Source: Prescottella defluvii (GTDB lineage: Bacteria > Actinomycetota > Actinomycetes > Mycobacteriales > Mycobacteriaceae). Taken from it: a DNA stretch of 63,101 nucleotides. Location of the stretch: assembly GCF_000738775.1 (NCBI RefSeq), contig NZ_JPOC01000014.1, positions 1 through 63,101 of the forward strand, read 5' to 3'. This document shows, one piece after another, positions 9,801 through 16,732 of the stretch. Numbering within the stretch: position 1 is the stretch's first letter; every line of letters starts with the position of its first letter. The notes beneath the pieces are model-generated. The model searched no databases, had not been told where the DNA came from, and saw only the letters and a list, made by a program, of their open reading frames with translations. A program made the position numbers and the translations under genes.

Positions 9801-10001
9801 AAGGCCGCCCCCGCCGCTGCACCGGCACCGGCACCGGCTCCGGCCGCCGAGCCCGAGCAGCCTGCCGAGCCGCAGGCCGAGGCCGCACCGGCCGAGGCCC
9901 CGGCACCGAAGTCGGAGGCAGCCACCCCGCCGCCTCCGCAGGCCAAGCCCGGCGCGTTGGGCTTCAAGTCCGGCGCCAAGGCTCCGGGCCGCAAGAAGTA
10001 G
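6855..10001 (+). CDS. Membrane (Fe-S)-binding reductase with CCG domains and Ala/Pro/Lys repeat tail (Rv0338c-like)
   Basis: The 1048-aa protein has four parts. Residues 1-250 contain several membrane segments like the gamma subunit of nitrate reductase. Residues of about 298-308 (CTECGRCQSQCP) and 400-414 (CTTCGACVEQCPV) are two 4Fe-4S ferredoxin motifs. Residues of about 490-750 are paired cysteine-rich CCG domains (CAHCFNALG, CCGAGGARMW), as in HdrD/GlpC. From about residue 750 the chain becomes a repetitive Ala/Pro/Gly/Lys tail. The arrangement suits a membrane quinone-linked electron-transfer enzyme; its substrate is unknown. The M. tuberculosis relative Rv0338c is shorter, and most of the difference is this tail. 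The start has GAAAGG 7 bases upstream. Confidence 0.88.
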   Translation: MNALTITLGTVGVLLSLVCWASFLSGAWRMAKTVQIGQPAPDRWRPFFPRFKQMIVEFIVHTRMQKFRTVGWAHWLVMIGFLGGFLLWFEAYGQTFDPTFHWPLFGNTAAWHLWDEILGIGTVVGMLTLIVIRQLNHPRIPDRLSRFGGSKFGPAYFVEVIVLLEGLGMIMVKAGRIAMTGHANPWTDFFTMQIAKLLPSSAVMVSIFAFVKLMTGMIWLYVVGRNITWGVAWHRFSAFPNIYFKREDDGDVALGAAKPMMSKGRALDMENVDPDTDTLGAGRVEDFSWKGWLDFTTCTECGRCQSQCPAWNTGKPLSPKLLIMSLRDHGYAKAPYLLAGGRKDMGGDEVGLVDAEGNADEAALAKIPAAALAEAERPLVGESVEGELGGIIDPETLWSCTTCGACVEQCPVDIEHVDHIIDMRRYQVLIESEFPSELAGLFKNLENKGNPWGQNSKDRLNWINEMDFEIPVYGQDADSFEDYEYLFWVGCAGAYEDRAKKTTKAVAELLATAGVKFMVLGADETCTGDSARRAGNEFLFQQLAMQNIELLNTVFDGTPDNKRKIVVTCAHCFNALGNEYPQVGGVYEVVHHTQLLNRLVRSKKLVPVAKLEEDVTYHDPCYLGRHNKVYDAPRELMEASGATLKEMPRHGERSMCCGAGGARMWMEEQLGKRINVDRVDEALSTSPKKIATGCPFCRVMLTDGVTARQEQGQGEGVEVVDVAQMMLETVTRLDPAQLTANIKVEPREKAPVAAAPVAEAAPVAEAAPAAAAPVAEAEAAPAAPAAGKGLQMKGLGKAPGAKAPGGKGLQMKGAAKAPGAQAEAAPAAAAEAPAAEASAAPVAKPGGLGMKGGAKAPGGKGLQMKGAAKAPGAKAPAAPATETPAAPAAEAPAAPAAPAAKPGGLAMKGGAKAPGGKGLQMKGAAKAPGAKAPAAPAAEAPAAPAAEAPTAPAAPAAEAKPAPQAKPGGLGFKSGAKAPGARKAAPAAAPAPAPAPAAEPEQPAEPQAEAAPAEAPAPKSEAATPPPPQAKPGALGFKSGAKAPGRKK
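9387..9728 (+). repeat. Two 171-bp tandem coding repeats in the Fe-S reductase tail
   Basis: Copies begin at 9387 and 9558 (both cccggcggact) and encode 57-residue units containing MKGGAKAPGGKGLQMKGAAK. Partial copies lie before (about 9229-9320) and after (about 9752-9800, 9950-9998) the pair. The unit length is in frame, so copy-number change would lengthen the tail without breaking the protein. Confidence 0.8.
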
Positions 10002-10009
10002 TTCCCTGA

Positions 10010-10047
10010 CGACAGCGCCCTCACCGTCCGCGGTGGGGGCGCTGTCG
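10010..10047 (+). terminator. Terminator hairpin after the Fe-S reductase gene
   Basis: A 16-bp stem with one G-T wobble (10010-10025 with 10032-10047) closes a 6-base loop, beginning 9 bases after the TAG. Confidence 0.75.
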
Positions 10048-10103
10048 TCTGTGCGCACCCCGACACCACACACCACTTGTCCGCATCACATGGCCGTTCG
10101 GCG

Positions 10104-10139
10104 GGCAGAACCCGTGTGATTCCGCCACAACCTGTGTGC
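10104..10139. repeat. Flanking motif, upstream copy (GGCAGAA-CGTGTGA plus AACCTGTGTG)
   Basis: The block ggcagaacccgtgtga (10104-10119) recurs almost exactly as ggcagaagtcgtgtga beyond the other end of the neighbouring gene. The adjacent aacctgtgtg (10129-10138) recurs there as its inverse complement. The two blocks sit 90 bases before the start of the DUF559-like gene. Confidence 0.6.
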
Positions 10140-10228
10140 AGTCGAGTTGTCCACAGCCCGACGGCTATCCACAGGGCGCCGGCCGATTCAGGATTCGCGG
10201 GGCCGGCCGGGGGTCCGGGGTGGGCACG

Positions 10229-11197
10229 ATGGCCGGCATGGGGGCGAACATCATTCGACGGTCCGAGGCGCTGCGGCGCGGTGCCACCGATCAGGAACTG
10301 CAGCGGCAGTGCCGGAACGGCTCGTGGCTTCGACTACGGCCCGGGACGTACGCGTCGCAGGCCGAACTCGACGCACTCGATGCGGCCGCGGTGCATCGTC
10401 TGCAGGCCGAGGCCACTGCGTGCGCCGCGTCGCCGGGCGCGGTCCTGAGTTATCAGTCGGCCGCCGTCGTGCACGCCCTCGACATGTGGAACACCCCGCT
10501 GGACGTCGTGCACCTGACGCGTAATCGCCGGTCTGGTGGCAGCCGGACCCGACGCCGTCACGTCCATTCCGCGGCGTTGCGGCCCGACGAGGTGACGGCC
10601 GTCGGAGGTCTCCGGGTGACGACGGTGGCGCGGACGGTACTGGACCTGGCGCGATCGCTGCCGTTCGAGCAGGCGGTTGTCAGCGGTGATCATGCACTGC
10701 ATTCGACGGCTCTGACGCTCGCAGAACTGCAGGACGCCTCGGACGCACTGCCGGTACATGCCGGACGCAATCGTGCGCGACGCGTCGTCGACCTACTGGA
10801 CGGGCGCGCGGAGAGCGTCGGCGAATCCCGCAGCCGGGTCCTGCTGATCCGCGAACAACTGCCGATTCCGGCCTGCCAGCCGAACCTCTACGCGGCCGAC
10901 GGCACCCATCTGGGTCGCGTCGACTTCCTGTTCGAGGAGCGCGGTGTGGTCGGCGAGTTCGACGGACGCGTCAAGTACGGCCGGTTCGTACCCGAGGGCC
11001 GAACCGCGGCGGACGTGCTGTGGGCGGAGAAGCAGCGCGAGGACGCGATCCGGGCAGCGGGCTGGCAGGTGGTGCGGTGGGTCTGGGACGAGTTGGCGAC
11101 GCCGAGCGTGATCGTCGACCGGATCGCCGGGGCATTCGAACGCGCCCGGCTCTGCCCACGCCCGAGTGGACGCGTCGAACACACACCGCAGCCGTGA
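10229..11197 (+). CDS. AbiEi-like N-domain / DUF559-type (Vsr-like endonuclease fold) protein
   Basis: The 322-aa protein starts with a winged-helix-like segment (RRSEALRRGATDQEL, NGSWLRLRPGTYA) typical of type IV antitoxin AbiEi proteins. It ends with a PD-(D/E)xK-like region: RVDFLFEERGVVGEFDG, a Lys and Tyr shortly after, then KQREDAIRAAGWQVVRWVW. Such fusions are very common orphan genes in Actinobacteria; no partner toxin gene lies beside it. The ATG at 10229 was chosen because a G-rich stretch precedes it and an upstream ATG at 10136 would add a low-complexity leader; ATG 10238 is also possible. Function is unproven: a regulator or a nuclease-fold DNA-binding protein are both possible. 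Repeated motifs flank the gene. Confidence 0.72.
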   Translation: MAGMGANIIRRSEALRRGATDQELQRQCRNGSWLRLRPGTYASQAELDALDAAAVHRLQAEATACAASPGAVLSYQSAAVVHALDMWNTPLDVVHLTRNRRSGGSRTRRRHVHSAALRPDEVTAVGGLRVTTVARTVLDLARSLPFEQAVVSGDHALHSTALTLAELQDASDALPVHAGRNRARRVVDLLDGRAESVGESRSRVLLIREQLPIPACQPNLYAADGTHLGRVDFLFEERGVVGEFDGRVKYGRFVPEGRTAADVLWAEKQREDAIRAAGWQVVRWVWDELATPSVIVDRIAGAFERARLCPRPSGRVEHTPQP

Positions 11198-11200
11198 CAG

Positions 11201-11273
11201 CACACAGGTTCCGACGACGTCACACCCGTCTTCGCCACCGAAATCCGGTGTGATCCGGGCAGAAGTCGTGTGA
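11201..11273. repeat. Flanking motif, downstream copy
   Basis: This block contains cacacaggtt (11201-11210, inverse complement of 10129-10138), a 7-bp inverted repeat tcacacc/ggtgtga (11220-11226 and 11247-11253), and ggcagaagtcgtgtga (from 11258), the direct repeat of 10104-10119. It begins 3 bases after the DUF559-like gene stops. Confidence 0.6.
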
Positions 11274-11275
11274 CG

Positions 11276-13225
11276 CTACGGACGCCACAGTTCCAGCCGC
11301 GGCACGCCGGGTGTCTCGAAGCCGAGGACCTGACCGTAGAACGACAGTTCCGCTTCCCGCGCGCTGACGATGGTCTCGAGTTTTCGGAATCCGTGGGACT
11401 CTCCCTTGTACGCGAGGTACGCGTGCGGGATCCCCTTGGAGAGCAGTGCGCTCCGGAATCGTTCGGCCTGCGACGGCGGGACGATCGGGTCGGACAGGCC
11501 CTGGAGCAACAGCACCGGGCACGAGAGCCCGTCGACGTTGTTGACCGGCGCGCGCTGCGCGTACAGGTCGGCGGATTCCGGCAGCGGACCGATCAGGCCG
11601 TCGATGTACCGGGACTCGAAGTCGTGGGTTTCCTTCGCGAACTCGAGCAGTTCGGCGACGCCGTAATACGAGACGCCGCAAGCGAACACGTCGGACGTGG
11701 TGAGCGCGGACAGCACGGTCCAGCCGCCGGCCGAGCCGCCCTCGATCGCGAGGCGGGCGGGATCGGCGAGTCCCGCGTCGGCGAGCCCGCGCACGGCGGC
11801 GACGGTGTCCTCGACGTCGACGATTCCCCACTGTCCGCGCAGCCGGTTGCGGTACTCGCGGCCGAATCCGCTGGAGCCGCCGTAGTTGACGTCGACGACG
11901 CCGATCCCGCGGCTGGTGAAGTACGCGTACACCAGGTGTACCGCGGGTGCGACGTGCGCGGTCGGCCCACCGTGCACGAAGGCGACGTACGGCGGCAGTT
12001 CCCCGTCCGGCGCCGTGTAGTTCGGATTGCGTGGCGCGTACACGAGTGCGTGCACCTCGCGTTCCGGGCCCTCGAATGTGAGCGACTGCGCCTCCGGCAG
12101 GTATTCGACGTCGGGCAGGTCGTCGACGGACAGTCGGACGTCGGTGAGTGCACCGGTGTCGAGGTCGAGCAGTCGCAGCCCGGAGGCGACACGGGATCCC
12201 CCGCAGCGCAACAGGATCCGTCGCCCGTCGACGTCCGAGATCTGCACCGACGAGATGCCGGCGAGCGGGATGTCGTGGAGTCCACCGGTGTCGAGGTCGA
12301 GCACGGCGAGGGTGTCGGTTCCGACCGTGCGGGCGGTCAGCAGGGTGCCGTCCCCGAGGGCGGTGTGCCAGCGGGCGCCGAGCTGCCACAGTGGTGCGCC
12401 GAAGTCTGCGTCCGTCGGGCAGATCGGTTCCACGCCAGGGCCGTCCACCGGCACGCGGTAGAGGTTCCACCAGCCGCTGCGGTCGCTGATCACGTGCAGC
12501 GCCGAGTTGTCGGCCCACTCGGGCTGCAGCACCGATTCCTCCGGGCCGCCGAGCAGCACGTCCACCTTGCCCGTCGCGAGAGTGAGAACGCGCAGTTCGG
12601 TTCCGTCCCAGGGCATCTGCGGGTGATTCCAGGCGATCCAGGCGAGGCGAGTCCGGTCCGGGGACAGTCGCGGGTAGGCGAGGAAGTCGGATCCGCCGAC
12701 GATCGAACGCACCGCCGCCGGGTCGTCGACGGCCGATCCGTCGAGGGGCACCGCGCAGATGTCTCGGACGGGCGACGAGCCGCGGTGACGCTCGCGCACG
12801 CACCACACCTCGTCGCCGACGATCGTGAGGTCGCCGTAGCGGTCCGAGCCCGGGAGGTGCGCTGTCGGCGTGATCGGCACCGGAGCCGCGTCGACGCGTG
12901 GGTCGAACCGGTACAGCCGCTGGTCGCTGAACTCGGCGAACACCAGCACGCGGTCACCGGTCACCGTCCACGCGCCGCCCCCGTACTCGTGGACGCGGGT
13001 GCGGGCGTTCCACGGGGCCGGGAGGACGTCTCCCGGTTCACCGTCGGGTCCGTGTCGGCGGATCGCCGTCCGGCCGTTCTCGGTGGGGCGCTGCTCCGAC
13101 CACCACACCTGGTCGCCGACGAACCGGCCTCCGTCCACCTGGTGGCCACTGGCCGCCAGATCGGCGGCCGCAATGGGCGACATCCACGAGCCGTAGGGGG
13201 CGACGGTCCGAGCGGCAGGGGTCAT
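11276..13225 (-). CDS. S9-family serine peptidase (prolyl oligopeptidase / acylaminoacyl-peptidase type)
   Basis: The 649-aa protein has an N-terminal beta-propeller-like half (repeated Trp/Asp blade motifs such as LAWIAWNHPQMPW) and a C-terminal alpha/beta hydrolase domain from about residue 390. Catalytic residues are visible: Ser498 in EGGSAGGW, Asp579 in GLSDPIVP and His611 in GESHGF. It has no signal peptide, so it should act on short peptides in the cytosol. It is divergent from the PPOX-type gene, with 58 bp between the starts and a perfect 14-bp palindrome in that gap. Confidence 0.9.
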   Translation of the reverse strand: MTPAARTVAPYGSWMSPIAAADLAASGHQVDGGRFVGDQVWWSEQRPTENGRTAIRRHGPDGEPGDVLPAPWNARTRVHEYGGGAWTVTGDRVLVFAEFSDQRLYRFDPRVDAAPVPITPTAHLPGSDRYGDLTIVGDEVWCVRERHRGSSPVRDICAVPLDGSAVDDPAAVRSIVGGSDFLAYPRLSPDRTRLAWIAWNHPQMPWDGTELRVLTLATGKVDVLLGGPEESVLQPEWADNSALHVISDRSGWWNLYRVPVDGPGVEPICPTDADFGAPLWQLGARWHTALGDGTLLTARTVGTDTLAVLDLDTGGLHDIPLAGISSVQISDVDGRRILLRCGGSRVASGLRLLDLDTGALTDVRLSVDDLPDVEYLPEAQSLTFEGPEREVHALVYAPRNPNYTAPDGELPPYVAFVHGGPTAHVAPAVHLVYAYFTSRGIGVVDVNYGGSSGFGREYRNRLRGQWGIVDVEDTVAAVRGLADAGLADPARLAIEGGSAGGWTVLSALTTSDVFACGVSYYGVAELLEFAKETHDFESRYIDGLIGPLPESADLYAQRAPVNNVDGLSCPVLLLQGLSDPIVPPSQAERFRSALLSKGIPHAYLAYKGESHGFRKLETIVSAREAELSFYGQVLGFETPGVPRLELWRP

Positions 13226-13260
13226 GCGGACACCCTAGCCAGGAAGATCGCGGGGACACC

Positions 13261-13274
13261 GTACGTCGACGTAC
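13261..13274. promoter_or_regulatory. Perfect 14-bp palindrome in a divergent promoter gap
   Basis: gtacgtcgacgtac is fully self-complementary and ends 9 bases before the ATG at 13284. It lies between the divergent S9 peptidase and PPOX genes, a position where a bound dimeric regulator would affect both. Confidence 0.35.
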
Positions 13275-13283
13275 CGTTTCCTC

Positions 13284-13688
13284 ATGCAGGTGCCGCCACG
13301 GTTCGCCGACGCCCCGATCGCCCGGATGGCGACGGTGACGGAGGGCGGCGACCCGCACGTGGTGCCGGTGGTGTTCGCGGTCCGCGGAGAGACGATCTAC
13401 ACCGCGGTCGACGACAAGCCGAAGAGCACCCGGCGGCTGCGCCGGCTCGCGAACATCACCGCGACCGGACGGGTGAGCCTGCTCGTCGACCACTACGAGG
13501 ATGACTGGACGCGGCTGTGGTGGGTCCGGGTCGACGGGGCCGCACGGATCCTGTCCGGGGACGGCAGCGAGGGCCGGGCCGCGATCGACGCGCTGGTCGC
13601 GAAGTATCCGCAGTACCGATCGATGCGCCCGGCCGGTCCGGTCGTGGCCGTCGACGACCTCCGGTGCCGGGCATGGTCGGCGTCGTGA
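13284..13688 (+). CDS. PPOX-class F420-dependent oxidoreductase (TIGR03668-like)
   Basis: This 134-aa protein is a small split-barrel flavin/F420-binding protein. The start FADAPIARMATVTEGGDPHVVPVVF and the centre (STRRLRRLANI, VSLLVDHYEDDW) match actinobacterial PPOX-class F420 proteins, which reduce various substrates with F420H2. Its length is normal for the family. The physiological substrate is unknown. It is transcribed toward the aminotransferase gene but separated from it by 172 bp. Confidence 0.85.
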   Translation: MQVPPRFADAPIARMATVTEGGDPHVVPVVFAVRGETIYTAVDDKPKSTRRLRRLANITATGRVSLLVDHYEDDWTRLWWVRVDGAARILSGDGSEGRAAIDALVAKYPQYRSMRPAGPVVAVDDLRCRAWSAS

Positions 13689-13860
13689 ACGCTGCGGCAC
13701 CCGGCCCGTCCACGCGTGCCGACGGGCGTTCCCCGGGCCCGTTCCCGCACCCGGGATCGGCGGTCCCACCAGGCCGAACATGCTCGATCTCGACGCCGCT
13801 CCCGGGTCGCCGTTCGTGGGCGGCCGATTTCCGTTTGCGCACGAGTGGAATCATGGTTGC

Positions 13861-15114
13861 GTGAGCACTCCAGATTCCGTCCGCCACCGCCGGCCGCAGC
13901 GCGCTCTCGAGCAGTCCACCAAACTGCAGAACGTGCTGTACGAGATCCGGGGGCCGGTGCATGCGCACGCGGCGCGACTGGAGTCCGAGGGGCACCGAAT
14001 CCTCAAGCTCAACATCGGCAATCCCGCCCCGTTCGGGTTCGAGGCCCCCGATGTGATCATGCGCGACATGATCGCGGCTCTGCCCTATGCACAGGGCTAT
14101 TCGGAGTCCAAGGGCATCCTGTCCGCACGACGCGCGATCGTCACGCGGTACGAACTGGTGCCCGGATTCCCGGAACTCGACGTCGACGACATCTACCTCG
14201 GCAACGGCGTCTCCGAACTCATCACGATGACGATGCAGGCGCTGCTCGACGACGGTGACGAGGTTCTGATCCCGGCGCCGGACTACCCGCTGTGGACCGC
14301 GATGACGAGCCTGTCGGGCGGCACCCCGGTGCACTACCTGTGTGACGAGCAGAACGACTGGAACCCGGACATCGCGGACATCGAGTCCAAGATCACCGAG
14401 AAGACCAAGGCGCTGCTGGTCATCAATCCGAACAACCCGACGGGCGCCGTCTACTCGGCGGAGGTGCTCTCGCAGCTCGTCGACCTCGCCCGCAAGCACC
14501 AGTTGCTGCTGCTCGCCGACGAGATCTACGACAAGATCCTCTACGACGACGCCAAGCACATCTCGCTGGCCACGCTCGCGCCCGACCTGCTGTGCCTGAC
14601 GTTCAACGGCCTGTCGAAGGCGTACCGGGTCGCGGGCTACCGCTCGGGTTGGGTCGCGATCACCGGCCCGAAGGAGCATGCGGCCGGCTTCCTCGAGGGC
14701 CTGGACCTGCTGGCCTCCACCCGCCTGTGCCCCAACGTCCCCGGTCAGCACGCCATCCAGGTTGCGCTCGGCGGGCACCAGAGCATCGAGGATCTGATCC
14801 TGCCGGGCGGTCGGCTGCTCGAGCAGCGTGACGTCGCGTGGGAGCGGCTCAACATGATTCCCGGTGTCTCGTGCGTCAAGCCGCGCGGTGCGCTGTATGC
14901 GTTCCCGCGGTTGGATCCGAACGTCTACGAGATCCACGACGACGAGAAGCTGGTGCAGGACCTGCTGCTGCAGGAGAAGATCCTGATGGTCCAGGGCACC
15001 GGCTTCAACTGGCCCGACCATGATCACCTGCGGATCGTGACGTTGCCGTGGGCACGGGATCTCGCGGTGGCGATCGAACGGTTCGGCAACTTCCTCTCCA
15101 GCTACAAGCAGTAG
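13861..15114 (+). CDS. aspC: PLP-dependent aminotransferase, class I/II (AspC Rv0337c-like / AlaA type)
   Basis: The 417-aa enzyme starts with GTG (STPDSVRH). It carries the fold-type I signature: NPNNPTGAVYS, DEIYDKILYDD and the PLP-binding Lys253 in NGLSKAYRVAGYRSGW. The motif SKAYRVAGYRSGW and the N-terminal LNIGNPAPFGFEAP are closest to the alanine-glutamate transaminase AlaA, although the mycobacterial ortholog Rv0337c is named AspC. It should interconvert pyruvate or oxaloacetate with alanine or aspartate using glutamate. The longer open frame from 13501 is rejected because it overlaps the PPOX gene. A hairpin follows 38 bases after the stop. Confidence 0.9.
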   Translation: MSTPDSVRHRRPQRALEQSTKLQNVLYEIRGPVHAHAARLESEGHRILKLNIGNPAPFGFEAPDVIMRDMIAALPYAQGYSESKGILSARRAIVTRYELVPGFPELDVDDIYLGNGVSELITMTMQALLDDGDEVLIPAPDYPLWTAMTSLSGGTPVHYLCDEQNDWNPDIADIESKITEKTKALLVINPNNPTGAVYSAEVLSQLVDLARKHQLLLLADEIYDKILYDDAKHISLATLAPDLLCLTFNGLSKAYRVAGYRSGWVAITGPKEHAAGFLEGLDLLASTRLCPNVPGQHAIQVALGGHQSIEDLILPGGRLLEQRDVAWERLNMIPGVSCVKPRGALYAFPRLDPNVYEIHDDEKLVQDLLLQEKILMVQGTGFNWPDHDHLRIVTLPWARDLAVAIERFGNFLSSYKQ

Positions 15115-15426
15115 GCACCCGAACCCCTCCCGTGCTTGCCCGCCCGACCCGGTGCAGGTGCGTCCGACACGTCGGAAGCACCTGCATCCGAGCATGATCC
15201 GCCGCCTAGCGTGCAGTCGCGATGTCCCGTTCGGCTGCAAGCCTGCGGGATCGTCCCGGTATGGGTAGATTGACCGACTGGCACCCCAGGGTGTCCGCAA
15301 GCGCCTCGTCTTGCCCCCTCCCCCCTGGGCGACGAGGTATCGGTGGCGGGGACGACCCCCCCTGCTCCCCGCCACCGTCGCTTCGCTGCACCGCCGCTAG
15401 CCTGATGCGGTGAACAGGCCGATTCG
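15115..15426. other. 312-bp intergenic region with hairpins
   Basis: It holds the terminator at 15153-15186 and a perfect 12-bp hairpin (15341-15352 with 15366-15377, C-rich loop) about 50 bases before the YibE/F gene. A second small inverted repeat, cctcgtc/gacgagg, spans 15304-15337. No gene is visible. Confidence 0.5.
15153..15186 (+). terminator. Terminator hairpin after the aminotransferase gene
   Basis: The stem tgcaggtgc/gcacctgca (15153-15161 with 15178-15186) continues, after one mismatch, into tccgac/gtcgga with a 2-base loop. Confidence 0.65.
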
Positions 15427-16722
15427 ATGACACCCGATGCCCATCACGGCCTCAGCCACGGACACGGCCACGGCCACTTCGAGGGCCCCCTCCCGGTGGG
15501 GCCGACCGCAGCGCGTGTCGTGGTCGGGCTTCTCGTCGCGATCGCCGTCGTCGTCGTGGCGACCGCCGCCTTCCTGTGGCCGGGCAAGCAGCACATCGAC
15601 ATTCCCCTGCCGTTCCAGAACGCGGGCGGCGGCGCCGTCACCACCGAGGCCGGTACCGTCGTCGCACAGGACATCGCGCCGTGCGGCAGTCCCTCCGCGG
15701 GCCGCGCGTTTCCGGGTGAACCCGCACCACCCCCGAACGGTAGTTCGTTGGAATGCCGCCGCAGTGTGGTGACCATCGACTCTGGACCGAACTCGGGGAC
15801 CCGCACCCTCCTCGAGATCGTGCCGGGTCCCGGACAACCGAACCTGAGCGTCGGTGGGCACATCAGGCTCGTCCGCCAGACGGATTCGTCCGGCACCCCG
15901 ATCTACGCGTTCAACGACCACGCGCGCGGACTGCCCCTGCTACTCGTCGTCGCCGCGTTCGCCGTCGCCATCGTCGCGGTCGCCCGGTGGCGGGGCGCAC
16001 GCGCACTCCTCGGGCTCGGGATCACCTTCGGGGTTCTCGTCGCCTTCACCCTGCCGGCACTACTCGACGGAAAACCGGCGATGCCCGTCGCGCTCGTCTC
16101 GGGGGCCGCGATCCTGTATGCCGTGCTCTACCTGGCGCACGGCGTCAATCTCCGTACCAGTGCGGCACTGCTCGGCACGCTCGCCTCGATGCTCGTCGCG
16201 GCCGTGTTGTCCACGCTCGCGATTGGGATGACACATCTGACCGGGCTGTCCGAGGAACAGAACACCGACGTGCAGGCCTACATCCAGCAGGTCAGCATCA
16301 CCGGACTCCTCCTGGCCGGCTTCATCATCGGCTCGCTCGGTGTGCTGAACGACGTCACGATCACGCAGGCGTCGGCAGCCTTCGAGATCGCGTCGATGGA
16401 CGAGGCCGCGTCCCGGCGAACCATCTTCACCTCCGCGATGCGGGTGGGACGCGACCACATTGCGAGCACGGTCTACACGCTGGTGCTGGCGTACGCCGGC
16501 GGTGCGCTTCCGCTGTTGCTGCTGTTCAGTGTCGCGGGCGGACCCATCAGCGATGTCCTCACCGGTGACGCCGTGGCGATCGAGATCGTCCGCGCGTCGG
16601 TCGGTGGCATCGCACTCGCGCTCTCGGTGCCCCTGACAACCGGGATCGCGGCGCTCCTCGCCCGCCCCCGGATCGCGGGCCCGGCACCGCGGCGACGCGC
16701 GGCCGGACGGCACGCACGCTGA
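15427..16722 (+). CDS. YibE/F family multi-spanning membrane protein with His-rich N-terminus
   Basis: The 431-aa protein begins with a cytoplasmic His-rich segment (HHGLSHGHGHGHFEG), then a membrane segment (residues of about 30-55) and an extracytoplasmic domain of about 110 residues. The C-terminal half has about seven hydrophobic segments with the YibE/F-like LGVLNDVTITQASAAFE and GRDHIASTVYTLVLAYAG. The family is a widespread but uncharacterised transporter-like group. The His cluster suggests metal contact. It converges on the Hsp70-like gene with only 10 bases between the stops. Confidence 0.85.
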   Translation: MTPDAHHGLSHGHGHGHFEGPLPVGPTAARVVVGLLVAIAVVVVATAAFLWPGKQHIDIPLPFQNAGGGAVTTEAGTVVAQDIAPCGSPSAGRAFPGEPAPPPNGSSLECRRSVVTIDSGPNSGTRTLLEIVPGPGQPNLSVGGHIRLVRQTDSSGTPIYAFNDHARGLPLLLVVAAFAVAIVAVARWRGARALLGLGITFGVLVAFTLPALLDGKPAMPVALVSGAAILYAVLYLAHGVNLRTSAALLGTLASMLVAAVLSTLAIGMTHLTGLSEEQNTDVQAYIQQVSITGLLLAGFIIGSLGVLNDVTITQASAAFEIASMDEAASRRTIFTSAMRVGRDHIASTVYTLVLAYAGGALPLLLLFSVAGGPISDVLTGDAVAIEIVRASVGGIALALSVPLTTGIAALLARPRIAGPAPRRRAAGRHAR

Positions 16723-16732
16723 CCGACCGCAG

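Noticed and set aside
9229-9998. Regular repeats that could suggest a CRISPR array
   Set aside because: The units are in-frame coding repeats without unique spacers and encode the Ala/Pro/Lys tail.
6918-10076. A 1052-aa open frame antisense to the Fe-S reductase gene
   Set aside because: It mirrors the high-GC third positions of the sense gene, has long Arg/Leu/Asp low-complexity runs, and no family motif; the sense frame has clear Fe-S motifs.
13501-15114. A longer 537-aa aminotransferase frame
   Set aside because: It would run through the PPOX gene and add an unrelated Arg/Pro-rich leader; GTG 13861 gives the family-length protein.
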